From Cladocopium goreaui (Eukaryota; Sar; Dinophyceae; Suessiales; Symbiodiniaceae): DNA of 64,000 nucleotides. Under the pieces are notes generated by a model. That model ran no database searches and had not been told where the DNA came from. It saw nothing but the letters and a program-made list of their open reading frames with translations. Location: positions 1 through 64,000 of the forward strand of contig CAMXCT020006312.1 of the NCBI GenBank assembly GCA_947184155.2. The letters are read 5' to 3'. Position numbers and translations under genes: made by a program. Positions 10,927-23,900 of the stretch are shown one piece after another. Every line of letters starts with the position of its first letter. Positions within the stretch are counted from its first letter, which is position 1.

Positions 10927-12338
10927 AAAAAAACGTGTGTGCCGAGATGTGCTATTGGCGAGCAGGGGGGATGATTCAAACGACTAAATACCGCAATTAT
11001 TGTAAGATGGGATACAATGGGTCATCTGCCAAGAGAAAGATTGCCCCCCCCGGCTAGTCCGCACGATCACCACAGATTGCCTAGAACAAAATATATGCAT
11101 GCTTTAAAATGCTCCGAAATCCACGAACATCTTCAAATAACTGCGTGATACATGTTCCAAGCCGTTCCAGAGTTTTTTCCCGGGTTTTCCAGGCGTTTCC
11201 CGGAGTTTGCCGATTTTTCCCGGAGTTTGCCGATTTTTCAAAAATTTTCCCGGAAACGACGCAGCCACGTTTAGTGCCCACCACATTAGTTTCTCTCTGG
11301 ATGGGACATATGGGATGATTAGAGTAATGGATAGTAATGGGTTATTGGAGTTATAGAGTTATAGATTATTAGATGGACATTAGATGACATTAGGACATTA
11401 GAGTATTTATAGAGTTATAGATGGAAGATCATTCCACCAATACATTTGGCACCAGTAAGCAATGGGAATTTCATAGCAACAAAAATGGGAGAGATGCCTA
11501 TGACGAAGGATGGAAACCATACATGGTTTCATTTTGAGATATGACCAACAAAAGAGCACAAACAAAGACAATAAGATGGCTGTGTTGTTTGATGGTCAAA
11601 CCCTGTGTCAAACAATCTTGTTTATAAGCCAAAATGGTACTTCACTAAAGGATTCCTTCTTTTTACCAATCAAACAGTAAAGGTGGATATGACAGGATTT
11701 TTGGCACTGCTCAACTCGTGCTTTCTTTTTGACGATATTCACACTTTTGTTTGACCTATTTCATATATATATATACATACATATTTAGTTGTGGACGGAC
11801 AATTGAGAATTCACCAACCGCCCAAATAGATGGCCACCAGTTCGGCAGTCAGCAATATCACCAGCACCAAGAAGTATATCACCAACCAGTACCAACCCTT
11901 GAGATTTCTCAAACTTCAAGATCCCTGAAATCTAAAATTTTGAGGCACAAGTGCCAGTGTCTCTCTGTATTTGACCTCGGAAATGGGCGAACAGTTGGTG
12001 TCCTGTAGTTGTTCCCCAGAAATTTTAGAAAGCTCAATTATCGACTTAAGATAGTGATCACTATACTATGAACCTGTATGGTGAATAGATGCAGAATGAA
12101 ACAGATAGAGAAATGAATCCTCACTATTCCTCACTAATGAATTCCATTTTCATGGGTAAATGGTCACTGATGACTTAGCCACGGTAGGTCCACCCTGAGA
12201 ACCACACAGTGGCTGGAACCACAAATCCAGTGGGATATCATCATTTTCCCGCATGAAAATTGCAATAAACTGGGACATACCTCGTTATGCCTAGTATACC
12301 TCATAATTTCTGGGCAAACCCACCGATCAGAATATATG

Positions 12339-12423
12339 CTGGTTGGTGTTTTTTTCTCCATATGTTGGGAATAATCATCCCAACTGACCAATATGTTTCA
12401 GAGGGGTTGAAACCACCAACCAG
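12339..12423. mobile_element. MITE-like family B, copy 1
   Basis: Ends CTGGTTGGTG and CACCAACCAG, with the family hallmark CAGAGGGGTTGAAACCACC near the right end. The flanking bases TATG on both sides could be a 4-bp target duplication. Confidence 0.75.
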
Positions 12424-12808
12424 TATGTGCGTTTGTTGTAGATCCCATAAAATGTTCCATCGAATATCAATGATGCTTGGCATGTGTTGGTCTTTCACCC
12501 CTATGATAGGCTATCTGGACAAACCCATGTCATCCCATTAAGTCCTTATTCAATCCAGAGTGAAAACATGCTTAAACCCTAGCCTGTTTTCCATAGAATG
12601 ATTTAAATTTGATATAGTTTAATCGTCCCATGGCATCCTCATAAAGTGCTTCAAGCCAACATTTGATCAGCTAAATCCCTATTTTTGCTGGCGAAATCTC
12701 ATCCATGCCCTACTAAGTCCTACTACTGCATATAAAATATACGTATGAGTCCCATTGCATCCCATTGCATCCCATTGATGAATATTGAATCCTCTTAAAT
12801 CCTACAAA

Positions 12809-12938
12809 GTGGTGCCCCCCAGTGATGTGAACGTTGGTGTAGATTCGCCCCAGTAACTAGTTCGTTATTTGCGTACCATAAACCAGTTCGTGAAATTGGA
12901 GTTATTTGCACCAACTTAGCTATCGTGGGGCCTCACGA
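12809..12938. mobile_element. MITE-like family G, copy 1 (inverted orientation)
   Basis: Shares CACCAACTTAGCTATC and GGAGTTATTTGCACCAACTT with other family G copies. It is bracketed by similar sequence on both sides (near 12766-12805 and 13001-13040: GCATCCCATTGAT then TTAAATCCTAC). Confidence 0.6.
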
Positions 12939-13071
12939 CTTGTATAAATCAACCACTTTTGAGGAATATTCACCATAAATAATCCATATTCAACCCATGT
13001 GCATCCCATTGATTCAATTGAATCCTGTTAAATCCTACTATAAATCCCATGAAATCCCATGATGCCCTTAG

Positions 13072-14329
13072 GATCCTGCATGGTGAGATCGATACCATCA
13101 TTCCAGTGAGCCATGCACGACGTCTCTGCGACGCTGCCACTTTTGCGACCAGAAGGTGGGGATTTCACCAGAAGGTCTTCGAAAGTTCACCTAGACCACC
13201 ATATATCTGGGAAAATCTGGGTAAATTTGATCACGACCCTAGACCACCATATAATATATCTGGGTAAATTAGATCACGACCCTAGACCACCATATATTTG
13301 GGTAAATTTGATCACGACCTCACTGCGACCTCCCTCACTGGAGGAAATTAATGATAGTAAGGGGAATTATCCCAAAAATGGCCAAACTATTCAGGTTAGG
13401 GAATGATGATTAATTCACCTAGATATATGAGGGTTTCCATAAATGGGAAAACACCCCATTCATAGCTGGAAGGTGTGTAGAATGGAAAATCCAAACTGAA
13501 AATGGATGATAATTGGGGTACCCCCCATTTATGGAAACCCTCATATGGGGATATTGAAACAGCCTACGATCAACTGGCAAAGGGTCCATAAGGTGTCCAA
13601 GTGAAACAATCTAATGGGTTGAAAGTCCAAATATCAATTGCCTATAAAGGTTACATTATGTTCATTGACATGCTATTTGATATCTTGGGGATAACTCTCA
13701 TGGATATGTTTTAATTGAAATATCCGACAACAGTAACCCCCTGTTTGATTTTACTATATGAACAATTTTATGCTAGTGACACATGCTAAGTTCATGGTGG
13801 TTCAAGTAATAAAACTACAGGGCATACACCAGTTTATGGTATATTTTGTGTGTGATATGTGTGTTATAATAGGGACCATTAAATTGGATATTCTGTATAC
13901 TTTCATATTATGGGGACATGGTGTTGGACATAACTAATGATCAATGAGATATTCGTGTTGTGTTTGTTATTGTCCTTTAGGAGTAACACAGATTAATGTT
14001 AAATGTGTGTGAATCTTCTTTTCGGTATTGCTCTTTGGAAATCCAATGGACTTATCATGTTCATGTTGACGCTCATTTATTTGCCAGACATTGTGAATCT
14101 AGTGGGTAGACCATGAGCGATAAATAAGACCTTTTAAGGTCTCTAAATATCCCATGTCTAGATTGTAGCATTAGGTATGGTGTACTATTGGGGTTCAAAG
14201 TCCTACTGGGACCACTTGTGTCTTCTGACAGAAAAATCGGGACGAGATCAGCAAGTTGCAGGTTGGTCACCGTGAGCAAAGGCCACAATGACATCTCGAA
14301 CAGTTCGAAATACGTGGCTCGGCTGCGGA
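13072..14329 (+). CDS. Alpha/beta hydrolase (ABHD17/Bem46-like), two catalytic exons
   Basis: Exon 13072-13155 encodes ILHGEIDTIIPVSHARRLCD, the strand before the catalytic acid (HGxxD) of serine hydrolases. Exon 14262-14329 encodes LVTVSKGHNDISNSSKYVAR, in which GHND holds the catalytic His. The first exon follows CCTTAG|G and ends before GTGGGG in phase 2. The second starts with one base after GCAG, and the join is in frame. Asp- and His-loop spacing fits the ABHD17/Bem46 group, which includes depalmitoylases. The exon with the GxSxG nucleophile should lie upstream but was not found, so this is a partial gene model. The 1.1-kb intron holds MITE families D and H. The donor of the second exon is uncertain (GT, GC or GA options near 14310-14330). 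Confidence 0.6.
13193..13320. repeat. Short tandem repeat, 38-46 bp unit
   Basis: The phrase GATCACGACCCTAGACCACC preceded by GGGTAAAT occurs in successive copies (13216, 13262), and a third left end at 13300 runs into family D. The unit seems to be built from a family D terminus. Confidence 0.6.
13300..13422. mobile_element. MITE-like family D, copy 1 (diverged)
   Basis: Starts GGGTAAATTTGATCACGACC and ends near GATTAATTCACCTAGA. It shares CGACCTCACTG, CCCTCACTGGA and ATTCAGGTTAG with the copies at 17958 and 55391. Confidence 0.55.
13426..13548. mobile_element. MITE-like family H, copy 1
   Basis: Long terminal inverted repeats: TATGAGGGTTTCCATAAATG on the left, CATTTATGGAAACCCTCATA on the right. 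A diverged copy lies at 22806. Confidence 0.8.
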
Positions 14330-17024
14330 GAAGATGAATCTCCGCTTTTTTTGAGCACATTTCACCAGGGTTTCGGGGGTGTAAGTTTACAAGTCCATTT
14401 TTTCTGTGGGAAGATTTTGTTTCATCTTCAATTGTTTGTACATCCCCATAAAATTGCAAGAGTTGTTGCCATTATAAGATTTTATAGGAATGAAGAATCC
14501 AAATGGCTAGCTGGGATTTGTTGGTTTACTGTAGATAACTCGAACCAGAGGCGCTTACTATTTGACCAAGTTTAGGAAACTGTGAAGGGAGATCAGATCA
14601 TGTCAACCCAACCCTGAGGTAATATGCTGCACTTTGTTCACAAGGGAAGGAACCGCCAGAAAGATATGAGTTGATCTTGCAAATGGCTCTCTGTTCTTTA
14701 AGCGTAAAAAACATAGGTTGAATTTATCAACACTGAACTTGTGGACGGGTTGCAGCAAAAAAAAAACTCTTTGCTGAGCCACTGCAAGCCTAGTAAGACA
14801 CCTGAAATATTTATACCGACCTCACTGCGCCACTGCTAGGGTACATGATTTTGACCCATGCCAATGTCAGGTGTGCAACTGATTTTAAACGATCATAGTT
14901 TGGTCTCAGAAGACATACAAACATGACTGCAGGGGAGCACATGAACGCTCCCCCCCAGGACCAAGTATCGGTAAAACAGAAACCCCACTTGAGGGTACAG
15001 TTCCATTAATAGTGGCTATGTATAACCATAGTTTTATATAAAGGTTAAGGTTATTCCCAACTTATAGGGGTTTACCTATATGATCACATCACATCTCCAC
15101 CGCACTTGAGGTGACAGCTCTCAAGAAGTTCTTGGACGGTGGATAGCTTGATGAAAATTTAAGGGTACCAGCACTCCCGAACCCAAACTTTTGCGACCGT
15201 GCCTGGTAGGCGTTTCGATAGATCTTCTGGTTGGTGGTTGCGTTCAAATTTGTGATTCGAGTCTTGGAAATGGGATAACGACGATGATAATCATTATCAT
15301 GGTGATGATGATTGTATTACTATTATCATTATCGTTATTATCACTGTATTATTATTGATTGATATTGATTGATATATTAATCTGAAAGCAGCGTTGTGAG
15401 CGCCCACGTTTTGGGCAGTCTCCTTTTGCCACTTTTCTCCATGAATCTACCCATCCAGACAAAAAATATGGCTGCACTTGTCACTTCAACATTGCATCTC
15501 CCACAGGCAAACCCCAAGAACAAAATTCCCTACACAAAATTAAACTCCATAACTGAAAACCGAAAAACCAAAAAAAACAAACAACTACAAAAAAACAAAA
15601 AAAACATAGATTCCAGAGAAAGGTTGGGGGGCTCATAGTTGCTGGATCTTTGTTTTTTTTTTGGGTTTTTTTTCGGTTTTTTGTGTTTTTTTGGTGGTTT
15701 TGCTTATTGTACCGCCTGTCTATAGGGGTGGTTTTACCTTGAAAATGTGTTCTCCATATTTCCTGAACAGCAAGGCCTAATTTCCGATTTTCTGGAGGTG
15801 GTGGCTCTGTTTGTGTAATTTTCTTGTGAGCAAGGAATACCACCCTCTTTTCTGAAAAACACTAATTTAATGTATATGCATATTTTATCTTAAGGAAATG
15901 CTACCCTTCTCTAAAAGGACTACTACCTCTATGGAAGGAATTACATATGTTCATTAAAATATATGGAAGACAGAACGCACTTGTTCTAAAGGAATGCTAT
16001 GCACATCTCAGGGTCTTGCTTTACACTTTCTCAAAGGAATGTTGTTCCCTCTATAGAAGAATGTTGCATAGAGGCATGCCACAACTTCCTCAAGAAATGC
16101 CACATTCTTTCAAATTTTCAACGATGACTTATGAGAAGCATGCTGTGGCCCTTAGAATCTGAGTTGATGCTGTACTAGGGTTTAATAACACAATATTTTT
16201 CAAAGGAACAATATGCTTACCCTTGCAAAACATTCCATATCTCTTTCTGTAGGGAGCTCTGTCAGGAAGATGCAATGCTGCTTGGGGACAAAATGAAATC
16301 TTCTGTCAATCAAAAGTGCTGTTTCCTCTTGTTCATGCTTGCTATAAAAACCTGCAACATAGAAGCAAACACACCCCTATCATTTGAGCATGGCGCAACA
16401 GGGCAAAATTGAATTTTCTTTCTGATATTCACTGGCTAAATGACATAGAACCGTTGATAGACAACCTGCAGCAATGAGAACATGTCTTAAAACTGCTGGA
16501 AAAGGCAACAGTACATATTGCTTACAGACTTGGACACACATGTCAGAAAATGCTCAAAACATAGCATTTTTTTAAGAGATTTGTGGGCGCTGAGAGCGCT
16601 GGCCTCTCATATTAATATATATATATATTATAATAATAGTAACATAATAATAATGATTATTATCATTTCCCAAGCCCGAGTGACTATTCTTTTGGTGCCA
16701 CAATGGCTCAATCACCAATCAGTTTTCCCAACGGTTTGATGGGCCAAAGAAGCCCTGATGGTTTGATGAGCGTGCAGTGCTCAAGTGAAAAAATGGAGTC
16801 AGCCGATGTGGTTTCACATTAAAGGTGACAACGGCTAAGGCACTCATGACCTTTTGTTGTGGTTATGTCCTATTAATCAGGATTTATACGTAGTGGAATA
16901 ATGCTTGAGAATGATGAAAAAATGGTGATTCATGCACCATGATGCTAAGCTGCAGCTACTACAGTAGCCATTGTGAGAGCTTCCAGTTCCGCCCACTTGG
17001 GACCATCCCGGTCATCCCCTGCAG
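14330..17024. other. Intron or spacer without recognised exons
   Basis: AT-rich, with a microsatellite of ATTATC type (15280-15380) and a T/A-rich stretch (15540-15710) where TTTTTTGG and CCAAAAAA words face each other. No exon was supported. Confidence 0.4.
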
Positions 17025-20000
17025 GCGACGTTGCAGGGTCAGCTGGGCACTGGCAACCGGATCAGCTCAGTGGTGGGGATCACAGGAGTTGTGGAGCCCG
17101 TCATCCACGTCTGGAAAGTCGTGACAACATAAAAAAAATCGCTGTTAAATGGATGGAAAGTAGTCCCAGATATGGAAAATGGATGAAAATGGACGGATTC
17201 TACAGAAAGTCATCTAGGGACACGGAAAGGCCATTTTCCGTATCTATGTTCGCTGATGGGGAGGGCTGGGCAAGCAAGGTCAATGGGCAATGTGGTCAAG
17301 ACACTCTAAACGTACACATATACGCAATCTCCCAATTCAACATAAAACCACTCTATCGAAGAAACTATCAAGATCCCAAAATATCAAATTGCTAAGATTG
17401 GGTGTGGCTTATTGTTGAGTTTACTATTGTTTTTGTCAGTACGCCACACTAAAATTAGTTTGAGATATACGATACAACTGTAGCAATCGCCTGTGAACAT
17501 CAATGAGCAGAGGTCGGAAAGTGCCAACATGTTGGGCGTAGCAGTAAGATTGAATTCAAACAAAAGAAATGACATAAACCATCATAAACCCCGATTCTTC
17601 GCATAGATCAACATGAAGAACTGCCAGTTTACAAAGCCACATGATGTATAGTTCCAAGCTTAAGTATCATAAACCATACTTATTGGATTTATAAACCAAC
17701 ACACCAGAAGTTGGGGACCAAAAAAGGTCTTATTTGTTCATAGTCATCTCAGCCGGGTAGGGCTACGATTTTTCGGGATGAAGCTGGATGGATTTTGTGG
17801 TTTCCCTGAAGGGACTAACTCAGCTGTGGCATCAAAAAATCATCCATTCATAGTCCATTACAATCCATGTGTAGATCATGAATGTCCATTAATCCATGTA
17901 TAGATCATTTATGATGATAGTCCATTATGATCATTTCTTCGATCATTTTCTAAAAAACGACCTCACTGTTCTCCCTCACTGGAATCATGGTTTTCATAAG
18001 GGAAATCATCCCCATGTGAGGCCTTAATTCAGGTTAGTGAAATATTATAATTTACCCAGATGGATCATTTCTTCGATCATTTTTTCTTAAAAAAGGAAAG
18101 TAGACATACCTGAAACACAGTTGCTCAACGCCTTTTTTCAGAGCTACAGCGACCTCATTGGACAAAGTTTTGAGTTGCTCAACGTCATTGAAAACCAAGG
18201 TGTTTCCGAATGTGCCCCAGTCTTTGAGCAAACCTCATTTGCCATTTGATTGGATTTTCTAAATGGAAGTCCATGTAAATCTATGATTAATCCATGTAAA
18301 GCTGTTTTTTTCCGCAGATTTACATGGATTACCCTCTGGTAAACATACAAAAAGCTATTGAACATGGCCATTTATAGTTGATTTATCCATTGAAAATGGT
18401 GATTTTCCAGAGTTTTTTGTATGTTTACTTACCAGAGGGTAATCATCGATTTACCATGGGACTTCGCTGACTTCCCCATGGTTTTAAAACCATGAACCGG
18501 GGCAACCTGAGGTGCAGTACCCAGTGTCCACCAGGGATCCGGACAACATGTGCTCCAACTACAAGCGACATCTCTCGGCTGAGGTACGTCGGGTACGTTT
18601 TTTTGTTGGTGAAAGCTACGTTGATGTGCCCGATTTGTATGTTGGGGTATATTATATATAATTACTGTCTATTTACAAGATGGTGCCCCAGTTTGTTAGC
18701 TAAGTTGGTGCAAATAACTCCCATTTCACTATGGTTTATGGCAGATATAACTATAGTTACCCTCTGGTAAATTAACTTGTTGACCCTGAGATTTTCACCA
18801 ATTTTTAGAGGAAACTAATCTGAACCAACCCCGATGACTACCAGGGTCGTCATGTTAATTTACTGGAGGGTATATATAATTACTGTCTCTTTCAAAGATA
18901 TGATATTGGAAGATATGATATTGTTACTAAGTATATCTGGTTGGTGGTTTGGAACATGACTTTAATTTTCCCCAATAGTTGGGAATTTCATGATCCCAAC
19001 TGACTTTCATATTTTTCAGAGGGGTTGAAAGTTGAAACCACCAACCAGTATAATTACTGTCTATTTAAAGATATTGATTAACCACTTGCAGTCATCATTA
19101 TATATATTAATATTGATCAATAGCACTATATTATTATCCATTGTTATTATTTAATATTATTATTCTTTACTATTCTTTATTATGGTTGTTACTATTATTA
19201 AATTATTATTATCATGATATGTTCATGGATTTTACATTGACAGGTTAGATTACATTAGATTACCAGCGTGTAGGTTGATGGGTTTGATGGGTGAATGGAT
19301 TGTTTTTTTTTCGGCATATTTCCTATGCATTAAGATAAATGATGATAAATGTGAAATAGGAGGATAAACAAATGGGTATGGGTCAATACCTATAGATACA
19401 TTTTTAGTGGGATGAACATCCATTTACCAGCTATTTTGGGGTTCACCAGGGGTACAAGGTTTTGACCCATCCCCAAATGTCAAATTAAGTTAGTATATTA
19501 AGTCTATATTGTGAAATCACCAAGCGGCGATTCTGGGATAAGCCACGGCCATCGAAGAACGGTTCATCTGGAGACTCCTGCAGGATAGGCACATTCTTCG
19601 TGTGCGGGTGAAACACTACATGCGAGGACGGAAGGGGCCACGACGGGCTGACTCCAGCGGTCGCAATGTTTGAAATGGATTGCAACGCTGAAATCATTGG
19701 GTGGTTTGATGGAAAATCTGCAGGAATCCGTTGTTTCTACAAACAAAATCAAACAAATATGTTCATTCAATTCTGGTGTGAAAGGATCTTCCCTTTCATG
19801 CTCAACGCCCGTTACATCCCACTCACTTCAAGCGTAGTTGCAACCCGTCACTGGAACAGGCCGGTGATTGTGAGTTGGCTAAGGACTCACATCTTCCAGA
19901 ACAGAACACTTTTTGTTTGATTGATTTGATTGCGGCTTCACCAAAAGCAGTGTGCTCTCATGAAAAGCTTCAGTGTTGCTGACGCTACCGAGGAAATATC

Positions 20001-20636
20001 CAGGGCTTTTCTTGATGTCTTGATGTGTTGAAGGTGATTGTTCACCAGCAAAAAAGAGGACTTGACCAGGTTTTGAATGATGAACAGAGTGATTTGACCT
20101 GATTTTCCATCGCATGGTCAACTTCAGCCCTTTTGGGGTAGTGATCCTTCTCAAGCATCTTGGAGGCTGCATAAAATTCTGATGAAAAAGCACTGGATTT
20201 CTAGATGGTCAAAACCAAAAGGCACAAGGAAACTTATTTTGCTCATTTGGGCTGCGACTCATAAAATATTGAGGGAGAGTAGGCCCTGGTATCTAGAATC
20301 TATTCCATACTGAGCTGTGTGACTGCACTGCTGACGCATGCACAGCTGGAAACCACATGACGTCCTACATTTCTTAGGTATTTCCATTTGTATCCATTTG
20401 TTGAATGGTTCAAACAGTAGCTGATAACTAGCCAGAGCTTAACCACACACATCAAGACCAAATATTTGGTCATATGTGGTCCCTTGAACTACCCTCCAAT
20501 ATCATTAAACATTGCTATTTGTAGCTGAGAAATCTCTGAACTATAGCTGGGCAATTGTATATATATGTATATATATAGAGAATATTTGAGAAGATCGTGG
20601 AAAAACATGTATAGATTATTATAGCTGGGCATATAG

Positions 20637-20675
<39 letters not shown>

Positions 20676-20908
20676 CAGATAGACAGACAGACAGACAGAT
20701 AGATAGATGATTTTTATCTGTAGGAAAATCATCAATATTACTATACCATATTATAAATGATTGATATTCCATTGCAATTTTTGATTAACAGCTGGTGCGG
20801 CACACACCAAAGGACAGCCATCATGGCCCAGCAATGTCTACGAGGCGGAAACCAAGACTGGGCCATGAGCCGGACGAAGGGGGTTGACATGAAGAATTTT
20901 CAATCTAC

Positions 20909-20939
<31 letters not shown>

Positions 20940-23900
20940 AAATCACCATCCTTAATAGGTAAATCAACGATTTCTATGGTATATTTTCAATAGCTATGTT
21001 AAATTACAATAGGGTAAATGGGGAAAAATCATCTACAAATGTAGGTTTTAATTGGGGGGTTTCATCGATTGTAATGCGAAAATCATCCATAAATGAGGGC
21101 CCGTAGTAATTCATACTACTCTGTGGTAGTTTAACACTTGGCTGTGTGGTATTGCAAATTTACTTCGGTGACTTACCTTTGAAACATGTTGATTTTCAAA
21201 AGCAAACTGTGAAGTTACCAGAGGGTATTGCAACACATCCATTGCAATTGTATTCCACTGAAAGGATGCGGGAGATTTGACATATGTGTTCGAAGACATC
21301 CGATCAATTTGTTTATATTTCTGTAAGCATCGGATAGAACCCAGTTGCTCCCAATTCCTAAATGTCGCTCATCATTTATGATCTTGTTAAGTTCTGGGAT
21401 CATAGCATGCCAATGGCCCAAATGAGGTACTCGTACCTGAAATGCAGCTACTAATAAGGACCTTGTCAGACCCAAGTTTTGGGAATATTCCCTTGCATAG
21501 GCATCTTAGGCCTAAACATAGTGATATAGACATTTGCATGTTTGTGCATGTTTTAGGTAGAGTTCCTCCGATTTCCATTTTATATAGGCATCCTAAAAAT
21601 GTCCGCTGACCCTTTTTTTTTCTTCAAAAAAAGTTGGAGCCCTTCAATCAACCGACAGATCTCCTGTTGGCGCAAGGCTTAGGAGGACATGCTTTCCTCC
21701 CGATTCAGACATGTTCATCATGCTTGGGAATAACATGAGTTCTTGATGATTTACTTTTCTATCCCTGCAAATCGGGAGGAATATTCGCATTCTGAGGCCA
21801 TGGACTGCTTCACTGCTTCCCAACGTCCGGCAGTTTCAAATGTTGTTTGTAGTATGTCCATCAGTCCATCCATTTTGAGGACTGGTTGAGGTTGTATAAA
21901 CCTCCAGCCATTTTTTTTGGGTGGGTTGTCCCAGCCCTACCGGGTGGTGTTTCCTAGGCCGAGAAAGTCTTTCTGCAGACCTTTGCCAAATGCCCAGAAC
22001 TCTGCACTGCGACTTGGCGTCATGGCTGACATCACCGAAGAATCACCTGACTAGTGAAAGAAAGGCCCAGTTTAGCATCTATTTGGTTTCACGTTTGTTC
22101 ATTCTCAACAATGATACTGACAAGTGTGGTCCCCAAGTGACAATATAGTAAGTTTTTGTTTTGAGGGTTGGCTCAATCAACAACCTATTCGCAACGATGG
22201 TCTTGGCACCGAAATGCCTTGATTGGAGTACAGCTACCCAACTGCGAGTTTGCATAGGAGTGGAATGGGATTATGAATCCCGTTTGTAGTGTAATAAAGG
22301 CCCATGATTGAGATGACTGGCTAAGTTTTGGTTGAGCCTATTGGGTAATTGATTGTCCAATATTTGCCATATATGGGGACAACTATCACCAAATATCAGG
22401 ATATTGGGCAACAAAATCATTCTATACTAAACTTATGAACTACCTATTTGATGCTTAAGAAAGAGCCCATGATTGCAGTAATATCACCATATTTTATCCA
22501 GACCCTGGAGTCTGGTGAAAGATAAGACGGTTCAGCTTGGCTCAGGCGTTCTACGGAAACGAGGCCTTCTGCGAGAAGCTCCTCATGGACTCTGTGAATG
22601 CTTACGAGTACGGTGTGCCAGGGATCCCTAGAGAGTCTCATTTGTGCTTCTTTTGCAGAAATGGGGAAGTTCCACCATGAACTGGATTGTGGATTTACAT
22701 GGATTCATCAGGATTCATCCGGTGCATAACATGGATATGATATGGGTTTGTCCAAACATGGGGGATTAGTCATGGGTTTATATTACCCATGGCTCTTGGG
22801 AGATGATATGAGGCTTTCCATAGTCATGGGGGTACCCCAAGCTCGCTGGATGGTTTATTTCATGGTTAAAGTCCGAAAATCCCATGGATGATGACTGGGG
22901 TGTAGCACCATTTACGGAAACCTCCATATGGGATAATAATCTGGTTGGTGGTTTGGAACATTTTTTATTTTCCGCAATATATGGGACAAACCTTCCCATT
23001 GACTAATATTTTTCAGAGGGGTTGAAACCACCAACCAGTAATCACAATTGACTCATATGTTTTGAGGATTTTGAAACCAGCGCTGATACACCAATTATGA
23101 GTTTCTTGGAGGTCTGTTCGCAATTCACCACCATTGGTAGCCCATTGATATTCTTTGAGATTCCTGAAGGTTTCTGGAGAGGTTGCATTCACGGTGTGGT
23201 TTCGCATCCTGCTTGTGAAAGGATGATCAACACATAGCCTTTCTTTTGGAAGGGAGACGGGATGGCAAAATGTTAGCTTTAATCAGGGGTGGTTTATTAT
23301 TGAGTTTGCGCACTTTGTTAGCTTTATTTGGGTTTGGTTTACCAATCATAGGTCAACATTAGACATTGCTGCAGGGTTTCGTGTTCCAAGTAGCATGCGG
23401 TGGTCACCAAACGGGTTGATACAAAACAAGTTGTGGTGTTTCATCAAGTCATGAAAGAACGATTGGGACTAGTGACTAGTGTAGCTACATCTCTTTGTCA
23501 CCATCCTTCTCTACGAATTATGTAGCACACATTATGAGTCAAATATTGCTTAATTGTACACACCGACGCTTTATGGTTTTCAGAACTTATATGATAATAC
23601 GACATATATATCTCAATTCCTATCATTGATTAATACTTTGTCCATATCATCGTGAATCTAATCTTTATATGGGGAAATATCCTTGTGCATGATATATATA
23701 TATATATTATAAAAGTCATCATGAGCTCACTGGATTGTTTTTCTCCTTTGATCCTATGTCATCCTGTTCTTCAAGGGGTTAAACTTTTTAAACGCCCAAC
23801 ATATCAACATCGACCGGTCAATTTTGTGACCGTTTCCTGAGGTGCCACGATGCGCCAGCTCATACTCAGTTCAGGTTGCCGAGGGGATTATCATCAACCA

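Larger units (their letters stand above)
10927..13071. other. Spacer or 5' intron region upstream of the hydrolase exons
   Basis: AT-rich DNA. It contains a direct repeat CCCGGAGTTTGCCGATTTTT (near 11190-11229), a family B MITE and a family G MITE. A short ATG-started frame at 11830 (MATSSAVSNITSTKKYITNQ) follows an AG and could be an exon, but nothing else supports it. The nucleophile-elbow exon expected for the downstream hydrolase was not found here. Confidence 0.4.
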
